Shown here: positions 35,927 to 47,506 of the stretch, piece by piece
Position numbering within the stretch: position 1 is the first letter of the stretch
Layout: the number at the start of each line of letters is the position of its first letter
From: Xylogone sp. PMI_703
Taxonomy: Eukaryota > Ascomycota > Leotiomycetes
Assembly (NCBI GenBank): GCA_021399445.1
Contig: JAJTUQ010000004.1
Span: 2,666,001-2,730,000 of the forward strand
Reading direction: 5' to 3'
Length of the DNA stretch: 64,000 bases
The notes under the pieces: model-generated
What the model saw: the letters and a program-made list of their open reading frames with translations, nothing else
Told to the model about the DNA's origin: nothing
Databases searched by the model: none
Translations under genes and position numbers: made by a program

Positions 35927-38200
35927 AGTCCAGCAACTTCAGCTCTTTCTTGTGAGGAAAAAGGGAAGGTGTTGAAGCTGGATGAAGAGAGAGCTCCAAA
36001 GCGTACTTCTCTTTCTTTCTTCAGCTCGAGGCGAGGACAGGGCAAGCTCTTATATAGCTGAGACCGGGGTGGTTTGTCTACTTCCTTGCCAGCTCTGTGG
36101 CCCCTCCTTCGCTCCTTCCCTGGTGGGATTGATTTGTTTTGTTGACGCTCATTTCTTCTTCTTCCCCGTCTTCATCGTTTCCGGGACACGGGCTCGGAGC
36201 ATGGAGCAAGGTATGGGGCATGGGACAAGGAGCATGGGTCGATGCAGTGTGGGGACCGGGGAGAGGTCCTGGGAGAAGAAGATCAGAGGAGTAATAAGAA
36301 AGACGATGATGATAGCAAGAAAGCTGTCTGGTGGGCCCCATCCTGAACAAACCCAGTTAGAGCGATTGGTCAATTGCCCCAGAGCTTGCCCCTCAATGGC
36401 CGGGGTCTACCCTCCTTCTTCCCCGGGGGATCAGCACAATCGTGCCTTTCTCCCTTGGCATGGGTGAGCAGTAGCCAATCATGTTGATGCAGGATGGTGA
36501 TGCTGTGCGGGGGTGTTCCTTGCTGGGAGGGTGAAAGGTGAATTTGTCGGTGATTGTTCGATGATGTCGATGATGTTGATGATGTCCTGCCGTTGGACGA
36601 CTACGGTAGCTTGGTAGGTTGTCAAGTTCGGGTCGGAAGAATTAAGCTCGCGTGCAGGGTAAAGGGCCGATTCCCTGGGGCTGCCGAGCGCCTCATTATT
36701 CTTAGGCCTCATTTACGGTATTTCTGGGCCCTCGGCTGTTGTCTTTCGTCTGTTGCTACCCCGCAAATTAGACATGAGATGGTCCTACAGGCATCGGCCC
36801 AGGTACAGGCCCAGGTAAATTAATATACTGTAGTACCATATATTACTGTGCAGCATGAACCATGAAGCTTCTGCTTGTCTATTTTTATAGATGCATCATC
36901 TACTTTTGTTTTCTGGGGATATTATATTATACTGATAGTACGGTACAGTATTCTGTTAAAACACTCCACAGTCAGCTGTTTTGTGGAGGTCGTAGTAGTG
37001 GAGATGCTTCTTCCCCGGGGCTTTTCTCCACAAGAGGCTGGATCTCAGCTGCCCCTCTCCTCTTCTCTCTTACAGGCAAAATTGCTCAGTCAGCACCAGC
37101 AATGTACCTGCCCATACCAGTCACCGCCCTGGGGTACCGGCACTCAACTCACCCACTGGGCTTGTACCGTGCCGGCCACACTGCGGAGGAGCAAGAGAAG
37201 CATAACGCGCCACTCGCCCATTTTTTCGGCTCATTTGTCGCTGCATATGCCCTCATCTCATCTCGTCTTTCTCCCGTCTTTCGTCTCATTTCTTCCTATT
37301 TTACCTTCCTTCATTCTGCCTTTTCTAATCAGTACTGTAATGCCGCATATAATTCTTTCCTCGGTGGTCGGTCCGTATGAACCACAAAAGGTAAACGCGT
37401 CGAAGCTTCGGCTTAACGGCTCGGATGAGCATCAGCAGCAGCACAGTCAGACATTCGCCTTGCTGCATTCCCGTCCCTCCTTGCAGCTGCAATCCAGTAT
37501 CCCAGTCATATTCATAGTGATATGGCAGTTACGTGCCGTAAAAATACCCTCCGTGCATATCGATGCAGCACATGCACATTGTGTACTTGTACTATCACAA
37601 CTGCCATATTATATATGTGTATATATAAGCAGGCACCTCATTGCCATTGCCATTGCCCATCGTAGATGAACCAGCGTGGATCTCATGCATCCATCTCTCT
37701 CTTTCTCTCTCTATACCGTTACCACAATCAACCCATCTTCCCAAGTCCAAGGCCCTGGAAACCAGGCCGACCAAGCCCACCCCGTCGGAGCCGTCCCAAC
37801 CGGATGATACGTCGTTCCATATGAACTGCAACTTCATCTTCAACCTCCAACCTGCCGCTCGTGCACCTTCATCACTAGCCACTTGCTCGCCAGCCACACA
37901 GCAGAGCCCTGTGACACGCTTGACAGGGTCCCATTGATGAGCAGATGCCGTCTCCATGGTGGTGGATCCCTCGGCGAGACGAGGTCGGAGTGAGGCCTAG
38001 CTCTTCCCCACAAGGTGTTTTTCAGCCATCATCCCACAGCTATCGCGGCTTAAAGTTGCTTCACCAGCAATGCCCGATCATGTTGGCAGCAGGAGCCGAG
38101 ACATGTCTCAATTCGGCTGCAAATCCACCTTCCGAGGGAACCCGTCGAAGAGTGGACAGAAGGGCAAGAAAAGTCTTTCGAAGCTTCCATGCAGAGCAAA
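35927..38200. other. Promoter and long spacer upstream of the alpha-glucosidase
   Basis: About 2.3 kb. The first 550 bp are GC-rich with repeated CCGGGG boxes. The frames at 35982-36467, 36862-37669 and 37945-38190 show no motifs and are not called. GTACGGTAC-type words recur at about 36830-36960. Nothing else is recognised. Confidence 0.55.
36064..36428. promoter_or_regulatory. Cluster of CCGGGG (CreA-like SYGGRG) boxes
   Basis: CCGGGG occurs at 36064-36069, 36256-36261, 36400-36405 and 36423-36428, the last in a palindromic CCCCGGGG. They lie 140-500 bp upstream of the alpha-glucosidase ATG. The known CreA/Cre1 consensus in filamentous fungi is SYGGRG, and starch-degrading genes are standard targets. 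Motif matching in GC-rich DNA is weak evidence, so binding is an inference. Confidence 0.4.
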
Positions 38201-39093
38201 TCATCCTGCACTCCTATTATCACCCATCAACTGCAGCAATCGTGCATCCACATCACCAAACTCCCCATCTATCTCCATCCCATCGTCTTCCTCTTCACCT
38301 TCTTCATCATCCTTCTTCTCCAACCCACTCAGTCCCCTCTCCACCCTCACCATCAGCATCTTCATCCGCTCCAGCTCCTTCTCAACCTCTCCGTCTCGCG
38401 TGATCAGATTCGACTGTAATCCAGCTTCCGTCCCCGCGAATGGACTCAGTGCCTCTCGCAACCCTTTATACCGCTCCACTCGTTCCCGGGCCACTCTGCG
38501 TTTCTCACTTAACTCCACCAGTCTCTGCTGCAGTTCCTTATATCGAGCAGCTTGTTCCGGGGCACGCGATTCCGCCTCTTCAGACCAGGAGGTAGGTAAT
38601 TGAGCAATAATGTGGTCCTTGGCTGCGTGACATTACCATCCGTTAGTATATTCATCAAAAAGTCATCCAACAACCACTGGTAAAAAGAACGGCTTGAAGT
38701 AAATGGATAACCACAGAAGAATCAAAAAGAAAAGGATAAAAAGGAAAATGAACACTTACTGTAATCCGCCCCCCGGTTCTCCCACTCCTCCCCAGGCACA
38801 ATCACCCCCCTCTCCCCCGCGCTCCAGTACAGCCGATCAATCTGCTCTGCTACATGCCTCGTGGCCTGCGGGCCGTAACTCAGCTTATTGTGCTCCTTCA
38901 GCAGGCGATTGAGCTTGTATATCGCCTCGTCGATGGCGCGCTGGCGCAGGACAGTGGAAGTCTCCTCCTGATTGTGGGCGTCATTGCTGGCAGTCCATTC
39001 GGCGGATGGCTGTAAGGGTCGGGAGAGGAGGTGGATCTGGGAGCGGAGGAAGGCGATTTTGAGGTCGATGATGGTGGGGGCTGCGGTTGACAT
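38201..39093 (-). CDS. Kinetochore Sim4-complex Fta4-like subunit (251 aa)
   Basis: Two exons: 39093-38760 and 38622-38201. The 137-nt intron is GTAAGT...GCAG and joins in frame. The protein starts MSTAAPTIIDLKIAFLRSQ and continues LLSRPLQPSAEW, the pattern I associate with the fungal Fta4 family. A helix with KLNRLLKEHNKLSYGPQATR, then a coiled-coil half (ELQQRLVELSEKRR and onward) and an acidic Glu/Asp-rich stretch near the end complete it. Length matches the family. Role by homology: an inner-kinetochore/CCAN component linking centromeric chromatin to microtubule attachment. The upstream region carries ACGCGAAA and two ACGCGT boxes, consistent with cell-cycle control. Confidence 0.75.
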
Positions 39094-39837
39094 ATTTTTG
39101 TTCTTTATCTTCTTTCCTCTGAGCACGGTGCTCCTTTTTGTGGGCTTGCTTCGTTGCTCTGAAGAAGTAATTAGAGGTACCCGATCAACAACGATAACGA
39201 CGATGATGACGATAGAAAGCGATAACTGAAGCTATGCAGCTAGACAAGCAGAAGGAGGGGTAAGTAATTAAATGAACGACGCGAAACTATCACCATTAAA
39301 CGCGTCTTCATGTGTGATGTTGCACAGCACGCGTTTATATGTAGCTAACGGTAATTAATTTTCCCCCGTGGAGAGATCTCGGTTAATCAATAGGAGAAAA
39401 ACCCCCTCGAGAAAACAAGCTTTGGAAGTGTTACGGTCAACTGAATTACCACCTAGCTCGGAAAATTAATCTTTAGATACCACCGTGCCAACCGCTTTTT
39501 TTTGGCCTGGGCTAATGGCGCCGGCACTTTATGTATAGGTACCAGCATTGGTAGACACCAACATCCCAAATTAGTTAGTTAGTACGCCAATGTACTGTTA
39601 TGGATTCTACGCTTAATAACATAATTACAATTAACTACCAGTCGTTATATTTACTAAAATATCTTTTTACCATGTACTACTATCAATTAAATATAAAAAC
39701 AAATTTGCAATGAAAACAAAGCTCGTGCTACGCTGTAAAATCTTTACACAGTATGGTATTGACATTGCCCAGTGCGCATAGATAAAGTTCTGGTGCCTTT
39801 AGCAGAGGCCGTTGCTTTTTCAACAGTGAGCACCGTA
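39094..39837. other. Spacer between Fta4 and the U6 gene
   Basis: Contains the MBF-like boxes near 39279-39334 and, from about 39350, AT-rich sequence without genes. Confidence 0.55.
39279..39334. promoter_or_regulatory. MBF/MCB-like boxes upstream of Fta4
   Basis: ACGCGAAA at 39279-39286 and ACGCGT at 39300-39305 and 39329-39334, about 190-240 bp upstream of the Fta4 ATG. ACGCGT is the MCB core bound by MBF in yeasts. Confidence 0.5.
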
Positions 39838-39838
39838 A

Positions 39839-39845
39839 TATATAT
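39839..39845 (+). promoter_or_regulatory. TATA box of the U6 gene
   Basis: TATATAT about 30 nt upstream of the inferred U6 start. This is the expected spacing for a pol III TATA element of U6. Confidence 0.65.
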
Positions 39846-39868
39846 GAATGCCTTTAGATGTAGTAAAA

Positions 39869-40019
39869 TTTGCCTTCGGGCATTTGGTCAATTTGTAGGT
39901 CTTCTCGCTTAATTCGCACATCTGCACCCTGCTAACTCCGTTCTTAGGAAACGATACAGAGAAGATTAGCATGGCCCCTGCACTAAGGATGACACGCTCA
40001 ATCAAAGAGAAGCTACCAA
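39869..40019 (+). ncRNA. U6 spliceosomal snRNA with an internal intron
   Basis: Exon 1 (about 39869-39894) has the 5' stem-loop TGCC-TTCG-GGCA followed by TTTGGTCAATTT. Exon 2 (39948 to about 40019) has GAAACGATACAGAGAAG, GATTAGCATGGCCCCTGCAC and AAGGATGACACGC. That covers the invariant ACAGAGA box, the AGC triad and the internal stem-loop region. Between them are 53 nt (39895-39947) that belong to no U6 and look like a pre-mRNA intron. Removing them restores GGTCAATTTGAAACGATAC, the standard fungal sequence. TATA upstream and a T7 terminator downstream indicate pol III transcription. The RNA forms the catalytic core with U2 and U4/U5. The exact 5' end is uncertain by a few nt. Confidence 0.9.
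39895..39947 (+). other. Spliceosomal-type intron inside U6 snRNA
   Basis: Starts GTAGGT, has GCTAAC at 39931-39936 as a branch site 11 nt before the 3' end, and ends TTCTTAG. It lies just upstream of the ACAGAGA box. U6 introns are known from Schizosaccharomyces and some other fungi. Confidence 0.85.
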
Positions 40020-40026
40020 TTTTTTT
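40020..40026 (+). terminator. Pol III oligo-T terminator of U6
   Basis: Run of seven T directly after GCTACCAA at the 3' end of U6. Confidence 0.75.
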
Positions 40027-41415
40027 CCTTTCTTTTTCTAATTTTACTAGAAATCTTTTTTAATTATTTTCACATAGTTCTTCAATCGAAGGTTAAGCGA
40101 GTGCTAAGCGAAAAATAATAATAGGGAATGGTTTCCGAGCTAGTGGTGATTCAGTCAACCGTACTCCGTAAGGGTGCACGGGGTGGTCCCTGTGTCTGAC
40201 CCAAGTGGACACCGAGTGACACTGTTTGTGGCTTCAGACGTGCAACAAAAAGATGCGGCATGCATTCTCGTGTGGTTCCCCTGGGCTTTTGCCAAGAGTG
40301 GTCCTTCTTACGGTTATTGTATATTATATATAATATCTGTTTCGTATTTCTCTATTAACTTGACTTTTCTTTTCTTTTCTTTTCTTAAATTTTTAAGAAA
40401 GCGTTCTATGGTTCTTTTCTATCTTTTCATCGCGCACATTATATTTGTCTTCTTATACATCCATCATTCTTCTGCGATCTCACTCATTCGACACTCTGGC
40501 AGTTGGAGTTATGCTCAATTATTATGAAGAAAAGAACACAATGGCCGACTATTCATTTATATAAATATACACGGTACTATTATCTACTTCTATTCCTCCT
40601 GGTAAGGTTCTCGTCCCTGTGTCGCTTGCTACAACGGGATCACTAACGGCCACCACCGAGGTACAGTACAGTACAACAGCATCTCAGCGACGACAGCGAC
40701 AACAGCCACGCAACCCAATTTCCACCAGCGATGGCGTCAACGCGTCCACTGCTCCACCAAACCCGCTACGGAACTCTCCAAGACGAGGAAAGCGAGAAGA
40801 ACGAGATGTTAATAACCCGTCTCGCAGAGTACGCCACAGGGACCTGAAACAAATGAAACAAATCGCGGTCCTTATCTTCGTTCCCGCTCCGTGAGGAGAA
40901 CGTCGTCCCCAGCTGTCATACCGCCCATCACTACCCTATCTGACCCCTTGCAAGCTGCTCATCGGAGGGGTCCAATCCATCATCACCATTGAATACATAT
41001 GCTGATGAGTTTATCCGGACCCATTGTACCCTTCAGGCAAAAAACAAGAGTGCGTTGACTTTGTCCGAGATACATGAAGAATTCTCCCAAGGGGAGTGTT
41101 CCAAGGCAAGTCCCGTGGATGTGGAGCAAAAGAACAAACATACGCGCGTCAAGCTTCGTCGTTGGACGCCAGCTGCCAGGCTCGCCCGGACGCCTCCACG
41201 CAATACAAAAAGCTTAGCCAGTCCCATATCTCTTGGCATCTCTCCGCATCGTCCTCCTCAGCTCGGTCACTCTCCGTCATCCATTTGGCTGTTGGGAGCG
41301 GCTTACTATTCTGAAATTATCTTCATTTTATTCGCTTTTTTCCCTTCGATTTCAGTTTTCCTCTTTTTTTTTCTCTGAGGATTTTTATCATTCTGCAAAA
41401 AATGCCACATTCAAG
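40027..41415. other. Spacer
   Basis: AT-rich after U6, with a CTTTT-type run near 40366-40386. GC-richer from about 40600 toward the Hsp70-like gene. No gene recognised; the frames at 40174-40527 and 40989-41378 have no support. Confidence 0.5.
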
Positions 41416-42777
41416 ATGATGCTTTTGATGCAGTTGATCTCGCTCTTCGCCATCCTCCTCTCCACTCGCTTATGGTCGGTCGCCGCAGCCGAACAAACAC
41501 GCTGCGGGGGATGCGTTGATGCCAAGTTTCTCCGTGCCAATGTCTATGGCATTGATTTATCCATTGAATATATGTAAGTTGTTTTGGAACTTGTTTTGAG
41601 AAGGGATTCGGAAAGTGAAATTGGAAAATGGAAATGAGCAGAGTAACCGCTCGTACGGCATCATCTGCTCACACCAACTAGTGCAGTAGCAGCAAAATAT
41701 GTCAATGGCACCCGTGCACCGATAGCCCGCATCTCCACCAGCGATGAATATCGCTCTCTGATGCGGCAATGGCTTTCAGATTCCGATCTCAGCAGCTCTG
41801 CATCTAGCTATGGACACGGCCACATCCCAATTGAAAATATAGAATGCATCCCTCAACTTACCACTCAGAACCGACGACTTCCCACCTCGACCCGTATCAT
41901 TGCTGAAGAAATCAACAATGCAATCCAAACCCTGACCAGAAACTACAACCAGAACATCTATGACCAACGTGTTGGCATATCAGTCCCCCTTTTCATCACA
42001 CCAGAGCAGGCCACTGAAGTCAGAGAAGCGGCTCACGAAGCAGGACTGGGCCGACAATATGCCTTTGGTAGCAGTGATATCCTGGGCAGTTTGGCTGCAG
42101 ATACCCGCTTCTACACAACATACCTAGAATGGCAACTTACCCAGCAACACAAACTGGAAGAGAAGCAGAACCAGCGCAGGACAACGCTGGTGCTAGAATA
42201 CAATGCACTGACACTGACCGGGTCACTGATATACCGACATTCTAACAACGGAACCGACGAGAGAATCTCCTACTTCGTAGACGCCACCCTCGGATCCAAA
42301 GACAGCTGGAAACTCGATGGCCAAGGCATCCGTCACCAAGATAGAGTCACATCACGAATCACAGGACTCATCCAAGACGCCATCGAAACCTCCCAGCGCA
42401 TGGATCCGCCGCTCTCCACCCCAGCTTTTGACTTCGCACATCTAAAGGTGCTTATCCAAGGCGAAAAGGGCCACGACGCGCGATTTCGACGAACAGTCGG
42501 CGAGGCACTGCTCCCTCTCGTAGTTACCTGGGGAGACATGCGGCACTGGGAGTCCCTAGTCGATATCAAGAACGGGGACCTCGGTATCCTCTCGCCGGAT
42601 GAGGAGCACGAATTGGTGTTCAATAGTGCGCTGGGGGCAGCACATAGTGGGAAATGGTACCTCGATGAGCCGAGTCCGCCGGGCTGCGTGGAGGATACAG
42701 AGTGCAGGGAGAGGAGGAAATGGGTTCTTTTGGATGCGATAGGAGAGGGGAGGATGAAGGTGCAGATTGACCTTTGA
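41416..42777 (+). CDS. Secreted Hsp70/actin-fold-like protein (417 aa)
   Basis: Two exons: 41416-41573 and 41682-42777. The 108-nt intron is GTAAGT...CTAG, frame continuous. The hydrophobic N-terminus (MMLLMQLISLFAILLS) is a signal peptide. The mature start YGIDLSIEYIAVAAKYVNG resembles the first strand pair of Hsp70-type ATPases (GIDLGTTYS), and ISVPLFITPEQATEVREAAHEAGL resembles the Hsp70 segment after the P-loop region. The phosphate-1 motif is not conserved, and the length is far below that of a full Hsp70. There is no substrate-binding domain or KDEL. It is probably a diverged, perhaps non-catalytic, secretory-pathway member of the fold. Either of the two adjacent ATGs could be the start. 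Confidence 0.7.
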
Positions 42778-43286
42778 GCCTGAGCTTTCCGGCTCAGATG
42801 TCGTTATGGATGCTTTCATGTGCCATGTGTTTGGATTCAGGAGTTCTCTAGGTTTGCTTCGTTCAGCGTATTTCAAGACGGCGTTAGGGCGATGTTATGT
42901 GTACATGTATATACAACTATGTGAGCAGGCGCAGGAACGATCTGATGAGGGATCACAAGACGTCCGTAGATTTATTTGGTCTTTCCCAAAAGAAAAGGGT
43001 TTTATCATCGATATTATGGAGAAAAGGATTCTGAAATGTCCTACTATGATTACTTATCCAAAGGGAGCTAGAACACCTCTATTTTATAGAATCTTCTTTT
43101 GCAAACAAGATTAGCATCTCTTGCGATTCACACACGCTATAGCTATAGCTAAGTAAATCGGCTAGAAGCAATATATACAAGTTAGAGTTTCCATACCCGC
43201 CTTGCTCTCCTTACAAACCCTCTAAATACTACTCACCAACTCAAGCCTTATATAAAGCAGTCCAGCGGACAAAATAACAACACAAC
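42778..43286. other. Spacer between convergent genes
   Basis: 3' flanks of the Hsp70-like gene and the OB-fold gene. Nothing recognised. Confidence 0.55.
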
Positions 43287-45198
43287 TCACGTCCTCCTAA
43301 CCTCCAAAACAACCACCCGTCCCCACTCCCCCTCCTCCTCCTTCCCCACGCTCCTCTCACACTCATCATCCTCCCCTATCCATCCAAAACCCAGATGCAC
43401 CCTCTCGAACCCCAACCTCTCCTCAAGCTCCCTCGCCGTCTCCGCATCCATGCCGCAGAACTCGTCTTCTTTCAATCCGAAGACCTGTTCCCAGGCTTTG
43501 TTGCTCCAGATCATCTTCCCGGCTGGTACGCAGCCTGTTTCGTCGAGGAGGGTGCCGAGGGAGCGGGGGTTTGGGAGGAGGGGTGTGAGCTTGGAACAGT
43601 GTGGACAGGGTGCGGTGAGGGTGTTGGAGAAGATGGGGAGGGTGCAGCTTTGTTTTTGGTAGGGTTGTTAGTGTTTTGGTTTTTGTAAGGTGATTGGTTG
43701 TAGTTGTAGTTGTGGTTATTGTGAAGGGGATGGAGGTGGAATTGGTCGGAATGGAAAGGGGGGAAGGGAGGATGGCTTACCAGGTTGCGCACATTAATCT
43801 ACTGCAGCGTTGGTTCAGGACTAAGGAGATGTCGGTGATTATCACGCTGAGGAAACCCGTGAATGTTCGTGTTGGATTGCGGCGGGCCCTATATTTGAAA
43901 TAGCATGAAGTTAGCTGTTTCCTCTTATTTTAAGATAGGAAGTGGCGTCTAAAGTTAATGAAGATTTTGGATTTTTGATAAAAGAAGGTATACTCACTCC
44001 TCAGCAACATCAGCCAGACTATACAACACCGTATCAACCCCCTTCGTCCCAACAACCTCATCCCAAAATGCCTTTGGAAATTCCACCACAAAACTCTCCT
44101 TCTTCCTCAACCGAGCAGCATACCTCCTCAACCACACCGCGTCCGGAAAATCAGGCTCAACCTCAACCATAGTCGCCTGCTTAATCCCCAGATCTCCCCT
44201 TTTCCCAAACCCAACCGCATAGCTCGGATTCGAGATCAACAGCACGGTCTTCCCAGCCTGCCACTCCTTCGCGGAATCAATCATCTCCCCCCACAGCTTC
44301 AGCCTGATTTCCTCCGTGTGATCGAACAGTAGCACCTCAGCCAACTCAGTTTCCCCTCCATCCTTTCTGGTGATTTTCTTCCGCGGCCCAATGCTCTTCA
44401 CGCAGATGAGCAATTTCACATCAGGGACATCTTCGAAGCCACTTTTCAGGTAAGTATCAAGTATCATGAGACCTTGAAGTGACGCCTCTTTGTTATATAG
44501 TAAAGGCGCTCTGCAGATAGCTTCGCTGGCAGGAGTGTGGTTATGGATGGTTATATGGTCGGAACATACTCTTCCCGGAAAGATATTTACGCAGACTAGC
44601 ACACCCGGGATGGGTCCGCTGCCGGACTTGGTACTATCGGAGATGAAGGATGTCCATATGGAGACTAGTTGGCTGAGTTTGAGAGAGTATGGTGTTTGAG
44701 CGAAATATAACTTTACCTGTGATTATTTGAGAGGGAAAGAAGAAAATTAGGAAACTGGTTTGAATAAATAGAAATAAGAAATGTAGCGGGAAAAGTAGGG
44801 ATATTGTGTCTTCATATCATCGAAAAATGATAGCAAAGAGGAACGGAGAAAAGGAAAAAGGAAAAGTCTAAACTAACAGAAATAGCACCCGTATCATCCT
44901 TCACAACCAAGTACTGCCACCCAGACGCCTTGGGCTGCTTCCGCGTCTTCCCGTAAATGGTTCGATAATTAACAATTCGTCCCCTGAACGCCACTGCTTT
45001 GGGCCCAGGAATTAGATCGCCAATATTTAAGACGTTGCTCTGCTGATCGGGGTTCCAATTCTGGGATGAGAGTTTCGAAGGTGTTGATTTGTTTTCTGTG
45101 TTCAAGCCGAGAGAAGGTGAGGATGAATTAGGGTGGAGGTTTGATTTGGGTGGTTCGCGGCGGTAGAAGGATTGGATGGATGGGTATGAGGGTGCCAT
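43287..45198 (-). CDS. RPA1/MEIOB-like OB-fold protein with zinc ribbon (502 aa)
   Basis: Four exons: 45198-44878, 44716-43998, 43888-43781 and 43647-43287. The introns are 161, 109 and 133 nt, GT-AG, frame continuous. The start MAPSYPSIQSFYRREPPK is preferred; an in-frame ATG at 45405 would add 69 weakly convincing residues. An OB fold lies in about 85-190 (AFRGRIVNYRTIYG, then WQYLVVKDDTGAISVKLYF). A second is suggested by VKLLICVKSIGPRK, VLLFDHTEEIRLKLWG and GKTVLLISNPSYAVG. The C-terminal part has RTFTGFLSVIITDIS followed by paired cysteines near 380/383 and 397/400, then DETGC and WSNKAWEQVFG. This matches the zinc-ribbon OB domain (DBD-C) of RPA1. Likely a single-strand DNA-binding factor, perhaps meiotic like MEIOB; this is inference from layout. 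Confidence 0.72.
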
Positions 45199-45669
45199 TG
45201 GGATGGGCTGATTGATGTTCTGTTTTTGATGAGGATAATTTAATTCAGGTTGAAATAGGACGAGTGTAATGGCGATAGGTTGAGAAGCTTTGGGTTGTTT
45301 TGTAGGGGAAACCAGAGGTGATAGGAGTGGGAAGAGGACATGACTAACGGAGAGGGCGGCACTAGTCCTAAACTTCAAATTGAGAAGCCTCAACCAGCTT
45401 TCCATGTCCCATTAGCATAGAACAGAGTAGAGAAAATATAGATATCAGAACAATACAAAGTCACGAGCAAGCTTAAGATAGTGCAGATGTTGAAGAACAA
45501 TTGTGCTTCATTGCTAGGTTACCTATAAAGGCAGCATATTTAATATTTAATGAATGGATGCATGGTAAAATACCACGCCTTAAATCAATTCAAGAATCAA
45601 ACCAAAACTAGAATATCTCCATCAATATCAGTTATTGCCTCATATCTCTCACGTCAGTGCCAAAGATAC
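45199..45669. other. Spacer
   Basis: Upstream region of the OB-fold gene and 3' flank of the inositol synthase gene. The frame continues from the OB-fold gene to an ATG at 45405 but is of low quality. Confidence 0.5.
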
Positions 45670-47359
45670 TCAGTTGAACAGCTTGTGCTCAAGTGTCATG
45701 TCAGACTCTGGCTCAAGACCAACGCATGCACGGAAGATGTTGGTCAGGGCACCACGCTGCTTGGCAAGAGCATTAACAACGGGAGTTCCTGGAGGAGTCA
45801 AAGGAGCCTTGAGCATGTAGCTGAGAATGCTAAGCACGCTGTGGAAGTTCTTGAAATCCTTGGTCACAGCTCCGTCAGTGGAGTGGGCCCTCCATTGGAT
45901 ACGAGTCATTATCTCAGCAATGACAACCAAATCAATGATGAGAGGAGAAGCAAGGAGGGAGTCCTCGCAGACATTGAAGATACTGCAACGATTAGCTTGT
46001 GTTCTAGATTAGTCTAGAGGGTGTCTTGACTTACGAGATAGTTTGGTGACCACCCATGAAGATCTCAGCATAGTATTCGTCCAGAGCACGCTTGTTGTCA
46101 CCAACGGCTGGCATGTACTTGATGACGACGGTGTGATCGGGATGCTCTCCCTTCTTGTAGAGCACGCTGTTAGCTTCAACCATGTCGTCAACAACATTGG
46201 ACTTGGAAATCTCCTTGGAACGGAACTGTTTCTGGGAGCTAAGGTTCTTGCCGTCGTTGTTGCCAAGATGGTTGTAGCTGGCAATGGAGGTGAGCTTGAT
46301 ACCGGCGTTGATCAAGAAGTCAACAAGGGCAGACTTCATCTTGGTCTGGCCAGACTTGAAGTCATCACCACCAATGAAGGCATTGTGCTTCTCGGCAAGA
46401 TCAATGGCACCTGGAACAAAGGTGTTCTGGGGAGAGCCGTTGATGAAAGGAACCTTGTCAAGGATACAAGCAACAGCAAAGACGGTGGAAGGAGAGACTT
46501 CCTCGTGACCATTTTCAATGGACTTCAAAAGGTTCTCAGCAGTGTCATTGACACCCTCAATAATGTCTGAGAAACGCTCGGTGTTGGCAGTCCAGAGAAC
46601 AATGACCTTGTCAAGACCATTCTTGGCCTTGAAGTCACGGATATCCTTGCGAATTTGCTCAACATGCTCGTTGCAAGCTTTGCTTCCCTTGAGCACGTTG
46701 TCGGCACGATCTTCCTGGTTGGCAGCAATAAAATCAGGGTAGTAGATGCTGGGGAGAGGAACCATCTCATTCATCTCCTTCCGGACCTGGGCCTTCAAAG
46801 TGGGCTCGAGAACGGCAGCTCTGTCCATAGCCTCGGCCAGGTTCATGCTGCTGATGTCCCAACCACCAATGACCAGGTCATTAGGGTGAACCATGGGCAA
46901 GACTTCGTGGAAAGGAATATTGACATCCTTTGCGGTCTTGGCGTCAGTGCCCAGCTTCATAGTAGAGCTCATCATGACGGAGCCGTAGTAGTTGGCAGTT
47001 CGCTTGCCCTCGCGGGTCTCCCAGGTCAGACCACGGCGGTTAGCAATGATACCTGCGGTGACGGTGGAACCATTGTTACCACCCCAGCCAACAAGCATCA
47101 GGCCAGTCTTGGGGACCTGGCGCTCAACCTTGAAGTCGTAGACAGTCTCCTTGGGAGTAGCCACATACTTGCCTTCGGCCGTCTGCTCGACGGAGGTGGT
47201 GCGGTAGGTATACTTGGAGTGGATCTCGGCATCGGAGTAGGCGACGTTGGGCGAGTTGACAGTGAAGAGATCCCTGGTGGTAGAGGTAGAGGTGGATGCT
47301 GCGGTACTTGAACCATTCCCGTTCGCAAAGCCCGTTCCGACTTCAGCGTGAGGAGCCAT
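45670..47359 (-). CDS. INO1: myo-Inositol-1-phosphate synthase (545 aa)
   Basis: Two exons: 47359-46035 and 45982-45670. The 52-nt intron is GTAAGT...GCAG. The enzyme converts glucose 6-phosphate to inositol 3-phosphate with NAD, the first step of inositol and phosphatidylinositol synthesis. Clear motifs are [18 protein letters not shown] (NAD-binding glycine loop), [79 protein letters not shown] and [18 protein letters not shown]. The second exon gives [13 protein letters not shown] and the family-typical C-terminus. The length is slightly above the usual 510-535 because of a Thr/Ser-rich N-terminal extension. The leader probably has its own intron. Confidence 0.96.
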
Positions 47360-47506
47360 CTTGATCGGAGAGATTAAGATGGAGCTTGTGGTTGACGGTT
47401 ATTTCTTTTTTTGCAATTGCAGCTGAAATCCGTTTACTTGGATAACAGCGAGTCCGATGCCCCTGCTGGAGAAGAGCAACGGGCTCCGGCGAACGGGTGG
47501 TGTACC

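Noticed and set aside
36875..37669. 264-codon plus frame
   Set aside because: Low-complexity Ser/Leu/Ile content, no motif, no start context, in a spacer with other random frames.
38070..38603. 177-codon plus frame
   Set aside because: Antisense of the second Fta4 exon.
46655..47311. 218-codon plus frame
   Set aside because: Exact antisense of conserved INO1 coding sequence.
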